A DNA stretch of 6,573 nucleotides from Desulfobacteraceae bacterium (GTDB lineage Bacteria; Desulfobacterota; DSM-4660; Desulfatiglandales; Desulfatiglandaceae): contig JABMQV010000030.1 in NCBI GenBank assembly GCA_013203065.1, positions 1 to 6,573 of the forward strand. The letters are read 5' to 3'. The notes below the pieces were generated by a model, which made no database searches, was not told the DNA's origin, and saw only the letters and a list, made by a program, of their open reading frames with translations. This document shows positions 1-5,924 of the stretch, one piece after another; position 1 is the first letter of the stretch; each line of letters opens with the position of its first letter. Position numbers and translations under genes: made by a program.

Positions 1-42
1 AAAGCGGCATTTAACAGGGTGAAGGAATATAGGTTGGAGTAA
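1..42 (+). CDS. possible C-terminal tail of an unknown gene, cut by the window edge
   Basis: Frame 1 is open from the first base to a TAA at 40-42 and would encode 13 residues ending in KEYRLE. The other two + frames close earlier, and the charged composition is protein-like. Thirteen codons are too few to assign a family or to exclude chance. Nothing else supports it, and the 133 bases that follow (43-175) hold no convincing gene on either strand. Confidence 0.2.
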   Translation, partial: KAAFNRVKEYRLE

Positions 43-175
43 GATAAGTCCTTCAAGAAATGGAATTTAGTGGAAATTGACGTGATTTGGACCTATTTCG
101 GAAACACCACTGCGTTAATTCCTCTACGAACCGGCGGAAGGCATGGTCGGTTTTGAAGAAATCATGAGGCATAAG

Positions 176-349
176 TCACCCTGAATCTCTTTTTCCCCTG
201 TCCCATCCAAGACACTCAAAACAAAAGAGGCGGATTGCTTTTGCTGGTGCTTTGGACTTTTTGGGAAAGTATTTTGCCCCGTGCCTGTCAATGAAACTAT
301 TCCCCTGGACTGTGAAACCCACCTCTTGAAATTTTTGTTCAGTTAGCAT
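176..349 (-). CDS. small CxxC protein, phage/accessory-type, probably truncated
   Basis: This is a 57-residue protein if it starts at the ATG at 349, which has GGAGG five bases upstream (355-359). An in-frame GTG at 382 would add 11 residues but lies inside the terminator stem, so I prefer the ATG. The last third carries AIRLFCFECLGWDRG, with C43 and C46. From memory this resembles small proteins of phages and mobile regions in which AIRxxCxxCxG is followed by a second pair of cysteines ending in CPLxxxR. Here the protein stops right after KRDSG and no second pair is found in any frame downstream. It may therefore be a zinc-finger protein that has lost its second half. The frame continues open for 40 codons after the TGA (to 53), with no cysteine pair there. 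The function is unknown. Confidence 0.5.
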   Translation of the reverse strand: MLTEQKFQEVGFTVQGNSFIDRHGAKYFPKKSKAPAKAIRLFCFECLGWDRGKRDSG

Positions 350-372
350 TTCATCCTCCGACAGCACATAAA

Positions 373-413
373 AAAGGCTCACAAGGGATTTTTTGCTTTC
401 CCTTGGAGCCTTT
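373..413. terminator. bidirectional intrinsic terminator hairpin
   Basis: Bases 373-380 (AAAGGCTC) pair with 406-413 (GAGCCTTT). After a single bulged A at 381, 382-387 (CAAGGG) pair with 400-405 (CCCTTG). This gives a 14-bp stem with a 12-base loop. A T-rich run follows on the + strand (411-417), and on the - strand the stem leads into six Ts (376-370 side), so it can stop transcripts from both directions. It isolates the DUF202 gene on the right from whatever lies to the left. It also argues against a translation start at 382 for the small leftward gene. Confidence 0.75.
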
Positions 414-490
414 CTTTTGTAATATATCCTTGATTTTAAATGGGATTATTTTGGAATTTCGATTATAAGACCTATCATTTTCGTCAAGTG

Positions 491-757
491 ATGCCGAATA
501 CTAAGAAAACATCTCATAAGCCGGTTCTTATCCGTGATTACCTGGCCGATTATCGCACCGACCTGGCTAATAAGAGGACCTTTCTCTCCTATATCCGTAC
601 TGCCCTGGCCGTGTTTGCCGCTGGACTGGCCCTCATGAAGTTCTTTGGACACTACCTTATCGTGGGGTTGGGGGTCTTGCTGCTGCCCACAGGTGTCCTT
701 ATCTTTGTCCATGGGGTGATCCACATACAACAGGATGAAAAAAGTGACCCGGGCTGA
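491..757 (+). CDS. DUF202 family small membrane protein, C-terminus frameshifted
   Basis: The protein is 88 residues from the ATG at 491. An ATG at 440 would add 17 residues that do not look conserved, and neither start has a clear ribosome binding site. The DUF202 signature is plain: RDYLADYRT, then LANKRTFLSYIRTALA leading into a first membrane helix (about residues 36-51), a short loop, and a second helix (about 55-78). DUF202 proteins (YidH-like) are inner-membrane proteins of unknown function. The family normally continues after the last helix with a basic tail. Here the frame ends quickly in QQDEKSDPG and a TGA, while the +1 frame from 735 gives MKKVTRAEEEKLRKL before a TGA at 792-794. 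That tail is what the family should have, so one extra base near 733-743 (natural mutation or sequencing error) is likely. Confidence 0.8.
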   Translation: MPNTKKTSHKPVLIRDYLADYRTDLANKRTFLSYIRTALAVFAAGLALMKFFGHYLIVGLGVLLLPTGVLIFVHGVIHIQQDEKSDPG

Positions 758-794
758 AGAGGAAAAACTCCGCAAACTCGACGCACAAAATTGA
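735..794 (+). other. displaced C-terminal tail of the DUF202 gene (+1 frame)
   Basis: In the frame one base later than the DUF202 gene, codons from 735 encode MKKVTRAEEEKLRKL and on to DAQN, then TGA at 792-794. A basic, charged helix after the last membrane segment is typical of DUF202 proteins. Removing one G from the GG at 733-734 would join QQ directly to MKKV and give a protein of about 100 residues. There is no separate start signal, so it is not proposed as an independent gene. Confidence 0.55.
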
Positions 795-820
795 TGCGTT
801 TGTAGAAAGTCCTCACAAGA

Positions 821-1183
821 TCATTTGTACCAGGAAACATACGCCAGTTTGCTCCTGTCCCCGGCAGTCTTTTCCACCACACCATACTTAAAATAGACAA
901 AATAGACAAATTCCTCCCGCGGTTCATAGTCGCCCACCTGAATCGCGTACCCCCATTTCTCTTTATCCCCGTCGCGGGAAATAGAATCCGGTAATCCGAG
1001 GGCCGCCCTCACCATATCGCCGGTCATGCCCTTCTCCACCTTCCTGGCTGCCACCTTCCGGACAATGGCATCATCCCATTTGCGGTGTTGAATTTGGATC
1101 TTTGAAGTCCGATACCCTCCAGCGGCACAACCGCTCAGAAAAAACATGCCCGAGAAAACGATCGTCACGATTCTTATCCACAT
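821..1183 (-). CDS. BamE/SmpA-like outer-membrane lipoprotein
   Basis: This 120-residue protein has a signal peptide ending in a lipobox, L16-S17-G18-C19, so C19 should be lipidated; the next residues (AAGG) are not an Asp retention signal, so the outer membrane is the likely site. Residues 47-66 (ARKVEKGMTGDMVRAALGLP) followed by W77-G78-Y79 fit the SmpA/OmlA/BamE-like pattern of a short helix, LGxP turn and WxY strand. Such proteins help envelope assembly, but this may be a divergent paralogue rather than BamE itself. GAGG (1193-1196) lies nine bases before the ATG. A stronger AGGAGGT (1209-1215) precedes an in-frame ATT at 1204. The gene is 97 bases downstream of the TPR gene and probably on its transcript. 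A tandem 9-bp duplication (890-907) encodes VYFVYF. Confidence 0.75.
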   Translation of the reverse strand: MWIRIVTIVFSGMFFLSGCAAGGYRTSKIQIQHRKWDDAIVRKVAARKVEKGMTGDMVRAALGLPDSISRDGDKEKWGYAIQVGDYEPREEFVYFVYFKYGVVEKTAGDRSKLAYVSWYK

Positions 1184-1280
1184 AAGTTGTTGCCTCGCAG
1201 TAATTGTGACCTCCTCGCTTTATTGAAACCGGGGGCCCTGTCAGGAAAGCCACCTCCACGGCGGTCTGGAATTCCTGGAT

Positions 1281-2216
1281 CTAGAATCTGAATGTCAAGG
1301 CCAGGCCAGTAGGGCCCTTTTTGGAGGTGAGGAGGTGAATATCAAGACCATTTTTCAAACTGTTTCTGAAATCATTTCTCACCTTTTGATTATACTTGTG
1401 AGTGACGTTTACGGCACTGTAGATATTCCCGGTGTACCATCCCAACTCAAAAAATGTCAGAATCCCGCCCAGCACCGTGTTGTTATTGCTGAAGGCCTCC
1501 ACTGCTGCCCATATAAAAAGACCGTTCAGTAGCAAGGCCACCACCGCATCCTTGTAACGGGAAACATAGGCATGTCCAAGTCCAGGAATGATGCCCGCCA
1601 TCACCCCGGCGTATGTGGGGTCCTTGTAAGGTAACATTTCGCCTTTAAGGCTCTCTTCCGCGAGTTGTCGGGAAGACCCATAAAGCGCGCTCCCCTTCCC
1701 TACCCTCCTGAACAATTCTGATGCGTCCCTCCACCTGTCTTCCTTCATCCTGGTCCATCCAAGCCGATAAAAAGCTGAGTTCCTCAACTCCAACGTCGGA
1801 TATTTTTCTGCCACCTGATTAAAATAATACCCCGCCTCCTTTGGATTCCCTTGCTGGTAATAAGACTCTCCAATCATAAAGAGGGTCTTTCCCGCAACCG
1901 GGGTATCGGGCTTGGTCCTGATCAGCTCAAAGAAACGCTCCCTGGCAGCTTCATATCTGCCACCTTTTAGATAACAGACACCAATAAGATACCGTGCCTT
2001 AAGGACCTTTGGGGAATCCGGGAAAAATTGAATGAATCTCTCAAATTCCACCACGGCCCTGGCATATTGGCGTTTCTCCATGCAGGAGCGGCCCAGCTCA
2101 AACTGATCATCACTGTCAATGATGATCTGCCCTGGGAGCACGGGAGACGCCCCCAGCAAGAGAACGATTATCCCCCCAAGAAACAACCACAGAACTTTAT
2201 TGTGGATTTTTTTCAT
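1281..2216 (-). CDS. TPR protein with C-terminal DUF5683-like membrane domain
   Basis: The protein is 311 residues from the ATG at 2216, which opens with a normal signal sequence (MKKIHNK, then a hydrophobic core to about residue 29). An in-frame ATG at 2240 would add eight residues and deepen the overlap with the upstream gene. Residues about 36-176 hold four helical repeats of the TPR type found in BamD and YbgF (YxxAVxEFExFIxxFPDS; GRYEAARERFFELI; AGYYFNQVAEKYP). Residues about 201-282 form a hydrophobic domain, MAGIIPGLGHAYVSRYKDA plus two membrane segments, that matches DUF5683-type proteins. The chain ends in LTFRF. The start lies inside the end of the YidD-like gene (20-base overlap), so the two are probably translationally coupled. 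The likely role is envelope assembly or a scaffold on the periplasmic side; the exact function is unknown. Confidence 0.8.
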   Translation of the reverse strand: MKKIHNKVLWLFLGGIIVLLLGASPVLPGQIIIDSDDQFELGRSCMEKRQYARAVVEFERFIQFFPDSPKVLKARYLIGVCYLKGGRYEAARERFFELIRTKPDTPVAGKTLFMIGESYYQQGNPKEAGYYFNQVAEKYPTLELRNSAFYRLGWTRMKEDRWRDASELFRRVGKGSALYGSSRQLAEESLKGEMLPYKDPTYAGVMAGIIPGLGHAYVSRYKDAVVALLLNGLFIWAAVEAFSNNNTVLGGILTFFELGWYTGNIYSAVNVTHKYNQKVRNDFRNSLKNGLDIHLLTSKKGPTGLALTFRF

Positions 2217-2625
2217 CCGGGTGAAACCACCAAAAATCATTGCTTTTTACGGGGTCGACGATTCTGCCCTGGCCATTTCGGTAAGAAACGGGGGACACGG
2301 AACCCTCGTCTGCTTCGTGGATGAGGCGATCGACGGTCATGAGCCACCCTACAAAAAATCCGTGTTTCTTGAACGCCTCAACGCTGTAAGAGGAACAGGA
2401 AGGGACACTCGGGCAACGGTCACTGTCAACTGCTGAAAGGTGGTCACGGAAAATTGAGACAAACCATGCACCGATATTGAATCCTGCTTCCTTCTCTTGA
2501 TCCAGGGCCTGGGAATGATCTTTCTCGGAGGGTGATGGTTGCGTTTCCCCGCACACACCCTGTGATCCCCCCATAAAGAGTGTTAACAGGGTAAAAAGGA
2601 TAAGGATCTTGCCCGCAAGATTCAT
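2197..2625 (-). CDS. yidD: YidD-like protein (membrane protein insertion efficiency factor family), secreted variant
   Basis: The protein is 142 residues, with AAGGAGA five bases before the ATG (2631-2637). The centre carries the YidD (DUF37) signature: CPSVPSCSSYSVEAFKKHG, then GWLMTVDRLI (residues 71-102). In Escherichia coli YidD is a short cytoplasmic-face protein that helps YidC insert membrane proteins, usually encoded between rnpA and yidC. This copy differs in three ways. It starts with a signal peptide (residues 1-26) and a polar linker. The third family cysteine, in the RCxP motif, is replaced by histidine (H103), leaving C71 and C77. It sits next to a TPR/DUF5683 gene rather than rnpA-yidC. 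It is best read as a YidD paralogue with an envelope role, so the symbol is by family only. Confidence 0.8.
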   Translation of the reverse strand: MNLAGKILILFTLLTLFMGGSQGVCGETQPSPSEKDHSQALDQEKEAGFNIGAWFVSIFRDHLSAVDSDRCPSVPSCSSYSVEAFKKHGFFVGWLMTVDRLIHEADEGSVSPVSYRNGQGRIVDPVKSNDFWWFHPDEKNPQ

Positions 2626-2870
2626 TGCCCTCTCCTTGAAATTGTGATCAATGTCTGCAAGTTGCTGGTTTATAAAAACTCTTGGCTGACACTAATGAAC
2701 TCCTTCACATAAGTCAAGATGTCAGGGATCAGCGAGTCTCCGGCAAAAACGCCCGGGCCACCTTATTCAAGGACCTGACGGGACAGGATGAATGGAAGGT
2801 ATTTGTTGAATGAATTTGTGAAGGAACAACACGTTTTGGGAGGGGGCGGGCCGTTTGGATGAGCGCATGG
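2626..2870. other. 245-base gap between the two - strand clusters
   Basis: This gap separates the zinc-ribbon gene from the YidD-like gene. It has the ribosome binding site of the latter at its left edge and a weak promoter candidate. I see no hairpin with a T-run, so no clear terminator for the upstream cluster. Two short open frames lie opposite each other: + strand 2676-2813, ending in QDEWKVFVE, and - strand about 2767-2669, ending in YVKEFISVSQEFL. Both have protein-like composition but neither has a start codon with a ribosome binding site, so neither is called as a gene. Confidence 0.4.
2689..2717 (-). promoter_or_regulatory. weak sigma70-like promoter candidate for the YidD-TPR-lipoprotein cluster
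   Basis: On the - strand TTGACT (2717-2712) is followed after 17 bases by TAGTGT (2694-2689). The -35 matches five of six consensus bases, but the -10 only three. It lies about 65 bases before the YidD-like start and is the best-spaced pair I could find there. It could be chance. Confidence 0.25.
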
Positions 2871-3515
2871 CTATGGGTCTATTGTTTGTATCGTCTTACT
2901 TCCGAATTTATCTTCCATGACAACTTCGCCTTCACCTATATCTGTAGCCAGGTTATTCTTCAGATAGTTCAAGTAGCCATACTCACCAAACCGTCCCCCG
3001 CTCATGGCCTTTACGGAAATCATCAATCTTAAGTAGACTTTTCCGATCATGTCCTGGTCCAGGTTTTTCTTCCAGGCCGCGTTCTTGTCCTTGAATTGCT
3101 GCAACAGGTTTTGTGTCAGGTCATCCAAATGGGCCTCCGCCTCATCTTCGCCCTGATAATGGATTGCATAGATGGTCTTGTAGGCCTCATAGACGCCCGT
3201 GTCGGTCATCCCCGCTTCCCCGTCCAAAAAGAGACGGCCTACGAAAGATTCGACTTCGAAGGCCATGGACGCAACGGCAGATTGCTGAAAGATATCGTCG
3301 TGCTCACCGTGACCAACATTGCCCATCAATGCGGAAAATTCCTTTTCTTCTGAACGTTTCTCCTGAAAGTCCATCTTTTCCAGATACCTGCAATCGTCAT
3401 TGCAGGTTATCTTGACAACCCTGTTCTCGGCGCAGCATTTGGGACAGATAACCTTCTCCAGCGGAGAACAATATCGTTTCCCCTTTTTTGTCGAGCATAA
3501 CGAGCACTTGGCCAT
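2871..3515 (-). CDS. Cys-rich N-terminal zinc-ribbon protein of unknown function
   Basis: The protein is 214 residues; GAGGTG (3520-3525) lies four bases before the ATG. The first 46 residues hold eight cysteines: C4, C7, C16, C24, C27, C28, C38 and C42, in the order CSLC, YCS, CPKCC, CNDDCRYLE. The spacing fits two metal sites, most likely zinc, and resembles small Cys-rich heads on uncharacterised proteins I recall from Desulfobacterota. The remaining 165 residues are soluble, acidic and helical, with no signal peptide, membrane segment or catalytic motif I recognise, so it is probably cytoplasmic. It is last in the probable operon with the redox genes, 62 bases after the flavin reductase. 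Function is unknown; protein or nucleic-acid binding through the zinc head is only a guess. Confidence 0.75.
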   Translation of the reverse strand: MAKCSLCSTKKGKRYCSPLEKVICPKCCAENRVVKITCNDDCRYLEKMDFQEKRSEEKEFSALMGNVGHGEHDDIFQQSAVASMAFEVESFVGRLFLDGEAGMTDTGVYEAYKTIYAIHYQGEDEAEAHLDDLTQNLLQQFKDKNAAWKKNLDQDMIGKVYLRLMISVKAMSGGRFGEYGYLNYLKNNLATDIGEGEVVMEDKFGSKTIQTIDP

Positions 3516-3577
3516 AAGTCACCTCACTTCCCGCTTATACGTAACTTTTCAAAAGGCTCTCTCTCACCCCCACTGAT

Positions 3578-4072
3578 TCAAAGCTCGTAGCAGTCCTGGA
3601 TCTCACCAAAGTAGAGCGTGTGGTAGTCCCTGTCCGGATAGAGCTTTTCGCATTCAGCGTCCAGGTAAACCGGATCCATGGCCGCTTTGAAAACGATCTT
3701 GCATTCAAAGTGAAGACCCGGCGTGTTGATAATCGGTGAGGTCACCTTTTGGGAATCGGCAAGCTCGAGGCTGCATTCCTTGAACTTGTCATAATCCCGG
3801 CCGGATTTGGTCCCGCAGAACATGACCGCATCCTGCATATCGGTCATTGGAACAGACACCGTGAAGTCGGCCGCCTTTTCAATAATCCCAAAGGTGTGTC
3901 TGGAATCCCGGACCGCAACCATAAAAATCGGTCTTCTCCAGACGTATCCGATGGTGGCCCACCCGATGGTCATGGTGTTGAGTGCCTCTCCCGCCTTGAC
4001 GGTCAAGAACGCGCCTTTTTTGATCTGATTCATCGCCTTTTCGGCGACAGCCATGTAATCCGCCTGTTTCAT
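3578..4072 (-). CDS. flavin reductase-like, FMN-binding split-barrel protein
   Basis: The protein is 164 residues, with an ideal AAGGAGG five bases before the ATG (4078-4084). The fold markers of the flavin reductase-like family are visible in order: NTMTIGWATIGYVWRRP (residues 32-48), RDSRHTFGII (55-64) and FTVSVP (70-75), CGTKSGRDYDKF (86-97) and HTLYFGEI (151-158). Members bind FMN as dimers and either reduce free flavin or carry electrons, as flavoredoxin does in sulfate reducers. The gene follows the [2Fe-2S] subunit by 34 bases, which suggests a redox partner role for the FAD/Fe-S pair or a shared pathway. It has five cysteines, but no iron-sulfur pattern. The exact donor and acceptor cannot be read from the sequence. 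Confidence 0.88.
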   Translation of the reverse strand: MKQADYMAVAEKAMNQIKKGAFLTVKAGEALNTMTIGWATIGYVWRRPIFMVAVRDSRHTFGIIEKAADFTVSVPMTDMQDAVMFCGTKSGRDYDKFKECSLELADSQKVTSPIINTPGLHFECKIVFKAAMDPVYLDAECEKLYPDRDYHTLYFGEIQDCYEL

Positions 4073-4106
4073 GAGAACCTCCTTGATATTATTTTATCGT
4101 AACAGT

Positions 4107-4655
4107 TTAGGTATTTTTGATAGGATTAACAAGATGAACATGATTATTTTTCTCACCCACTAACTTATCCCCGAGGCCGGCCAATTGCCCGGCTTTTTGG
4201 CCTGCGTCTTCAACGGCCTCCACAATTTTCTGGTATCCCGTGCAGCGGCAGAGGTTTCCCGACAACGCCATTCTAATGTCAGCTTCATTTGGCTCCGGAT
4301 TTCGATCCAGCAACGCCTTCCCCGAAAGGATCATGCCTGAGGTACAAAAACCGCACTGGATGGCCCCGCGATCTATAAATGACTGCTGAACCGGGTGCAG
4401 TCCCTCCTCCGTTTCAAGACCCTCAATTGTCAGAATATCCCTCCCGTTTGCCTGGACCGCCAACACAAGACATGAGTTGACAGGCCTGCCATCCATAATC
4501 ACCGTGCATGAACCGCAGTCGCCCAAGTCGCACCCCTTCTTGGTACCGATCAACCCCAGGTCGTACCGGAGCAGATCCACGAGGGTCTGGTTTGGGGATA
4601 CGGACATCTCATATTCCTTGCCATTGATAGTGAGATGGATGGGTCTTTTCATCAT
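4107..4655 (-). CDS. [2Fe-2S] small subunit of a molybdo-hydroxylase (xanthine dehydrogenase/CoxS family)
   Basis: The protein is 182 residues. GGGAAGG (4657-4663) sits one base before the first ATG and four before a second ATG (4652), so the second may be the real start. The plant-ferredoxin-type cluster ligands are C42, C47, C50 and C62 (GCDLGDCGSC...C); the second cluster domain has C101, C104, C136 and C138 (QCGFC...LCRCTGY). All eight are present, so both [2Fe-2S] clusters should form. The subunit passes electrons from a molybdopterin subunit to the FAD subunit encoded just upstream. Family members usually end near residue 155-160; here about 25 extra residues follow. Of these, residues 170-178 are encoded by a degenerate 9-bp repeat (4123-4149), so the natural stop seems to have been lost. 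No large subunit gene is adjacent. Confidence 0.93.
   Translation of the reverse strand: MMKRPIHLTINGKEYEMSVSPNQTLVDLLRYDLGLIGTKKGCDLGDCGSCTVIMDGRPVNSCLVLAVQANGRDILTIEGLETEEGLHPVQQSFIDRGAIQCGFCTSGMILSGKALLDRNPEPNEADIRMALSGNLCRCTGYQKIVEAVEDAGQKAGQLAGLGDKLVGEKNNHVHLVNPIKNT
4123..4149. repeat. degenerate 9-bp direct repeat, three units, inside a gene end
   Basis: Three successive units can be read on the + strand: GGATTAACA (4123-4131), AGATGAACA (4132-4140) and TGATTATTT (4141-4149, the weakest). Repeats built on GGATNAACA are, from memory, scattered between genes in many environmental deltaproteobacteria. Here the repeat is translated on the - strand as part of the tail of the [2Fe-2S] subunit (about residues 170-178). 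Confidence 0.55.
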
Positions 4656-4714
4656 ACCTTCCCGGATCTTGCCGTTGGTACTAATTAGTCCTTGACATCG
4701 CTTTCAGCGATTAT

Positions 4715-5596
4715 CTATCTGCTCCTCCGTGCCTCATTAAGGGCCAGATCCAGGGTCCTCCTGGTCAACACCTCCACCATGGCTCTCCGGTATTCTGCGC
4801 CGGCCCTGAAATCGTCAATAGGTTTGCTATCTTCTGCCGCAGCTTCTCCCGCCCTCACAAAAAGCGCCTCACCGGGTTTTTCGCCCAAAAGGATTTTTTC
4901 CGCTGAATGGGCCCTCATGGGAGTGGGTGCTACGGCCCCCAGAACAACCCGCGCCGATTGAATGGCACCGTCGGGGTCGTCAAGGGAGACAAATGCGGCC
5001 ACATTGACCAGGGAGATCTCCAGGGCCTTGCGCACACCCAGCTTGATATAGCCGGCCCCCGAATAATCTCGGGGCTTTTCCACGGTGATCTCCTTCACGA
5101 TTTCATCCGGCTCAATCACTGTCTCCCCCGGGCCGGTGAAGAAATCTTCCAGCGGTATTTCCCTCTCACCGGATTCCTTCATCAATACTACCTTTGCGTC
5201 GTATGCCATGAGCGGCGGCGGAAGATCGGCCGCCGGTCTTGCCGAGACAAGATTTCCGGCTATGGTGGCCAGGTTTCTTATGAGGGGGGAACCGAGGTCT
5301 GATGCGCCCTGATGCAAAGCCCTGAATAGGGTCTTTATTTCCTCTGACTCGCATAGTTCTGCAGCAGTGACACAGGCCCCGATTCTTATTCTTCCTTTTG
5401 CGAACGTCACACCCTTCAGATCATTGATTCTTGAAAGGGACACCACATGCTCGGGCGACTGGGTCCCCTTCTTCATGTTGACGATCAGGTCTGTCCCGCC
5501 GGCAAGCAATTTGGCCCTGCTGCCAAATCCGGACATGACCTGGCAGGCTTCCTCCATATTTAAAGGCTCATGAAAATCGAATCTGGGTAATAGCAT
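4715..5596 (-). CDS. FAD-binding medium subunit of a molybdo-hydroxylase (xanthine dehydrogenase/CoxM family)
   Basis: The protein is 293 residues from the ATG at 5596, chosen because GGGAG lies five bases upstream (5602-5606) and the family starts with a short MLLPRFDF-type strand; a longer frame to a TTG at 5632 adds 12 residues that do not fit. Both FAD-binding motifs are present: LLAGGTDL (residues 30-37) and TIAGNLVSARPAAD (111-124), where the usual TIGGN has become TIAGN. The C-terminal CO-dehydrogenase-flavoprotein domain follows (GAGYIKLGVRKA; VVLGAVAPTPMRA). The subunit takes electrons from the [2Fe-2S] subunit encoded 59 bases downstream and passes them to NAD, quinone or another carrier. 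Substrate is set by the missing large subunit, so xanthine, CO, aldehyde or aromatic CoA thioester cannot be told apart. Confidence 0.92.
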   Translation of the reverse strand: MLLPRFDFHEPLNMEEACQVMSGFGSRAKLLAGGTDLIVNMKKGTQSPEHVVSLSRINDLKGVTFAKGRIRIGACVTAAELCESEEIKTLFRALHQGASDLGSPLIRNLATIAGNLVSARPAADLPPPLMAYDAKVVLMKESGEREIPLEDFFTGPGETVIEPDEIVKEITVEKPRDYSGAGYIKLGVRKALEISLVNVAAFVSLDDPDGAIQSARVVLGAVAPTPMRAHSAEKILLGEKPGEALFVRAGEAAAEDSKPIDDFRAGAEYRRAMVEVLTRRTLDLALNEARRSR

Positions 5597-5748
5597 CACT
5601 TCTCCCAATGCAGGCCTTCGGCCGCAACCCAATCAGTGACCAGCGTTACCGACTGAATAGTGAATATTTCGGGACCCATGTCCTCGATATTTTTAATACC
5701 ACGCCAAGTACTGACCACGAGCAACGAGAATCCAATAACCCAAGACAA

Positions 5749-5773
5749 ACGACCAACGACCAACGACCAACGA
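5749..5773. repeat. tandem 7-bp repeat ACGACCA, about 3.5 copies
   Basis: ACGACCA occurs at 5749-5755, 5756-5762 and 5763-5769, followed by ACGA. The flanks are related low-complexity sequence (CGAGCAACGAGAA, CCAATAACCCAAGACAA at about 5718-5748). Short tandem repeats like this are frequent between genes in environmental deltaproteobacteria. They often create long spurious open frames, as they do here on the - strand. Confidence 0.8.
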
Positions 5774-5924
5774 TAAATGGTTAGTGATACCCGTCGGTCT
5801 TTGGGAATGGTCCGTGTGCTCTATCAGCTCCTTTCACATACAGGATTCAGGGTCAGGGGTCAATTAAAACCACTGCTGAATTTCCCGATTATCTCTTTCG
5901 GAATATTTGCTAAGCTGCTGGTAG

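Noticed and set aside
176..178. TGA of the small CxxC protein read as selenocysteine
   Set aside because: No family motif continues after the codon, no redox-active partner residue is nearby, and I saw no convincing stem-loop placed as a SECIS element.
738..744. AAAAAAG as a programmed -1 slippery site in the DUF202 gene
   Set aside because: The main frame reads GAA AAA AGT across it, not the phase needed for -1 slippage, and the tail needs a +1 shift.
446..927. - strand frames opposite the DUF202 gene
   Set aside because: They are antisense to a gene with clear family motifs and show no domain of their own.
4907..5312. + strand frames of 75-131 codons opposite the FAD subunit
   Set aside because: The high-GC gene on the other strand leaves open antisense frames; the opposite strand has both FAD-binding motifs.
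5749..5773. CRISPR array or iterons
   Set aside because: The unit is only 7 bases with no spacers, few copies and no cas or replication gene nearby.
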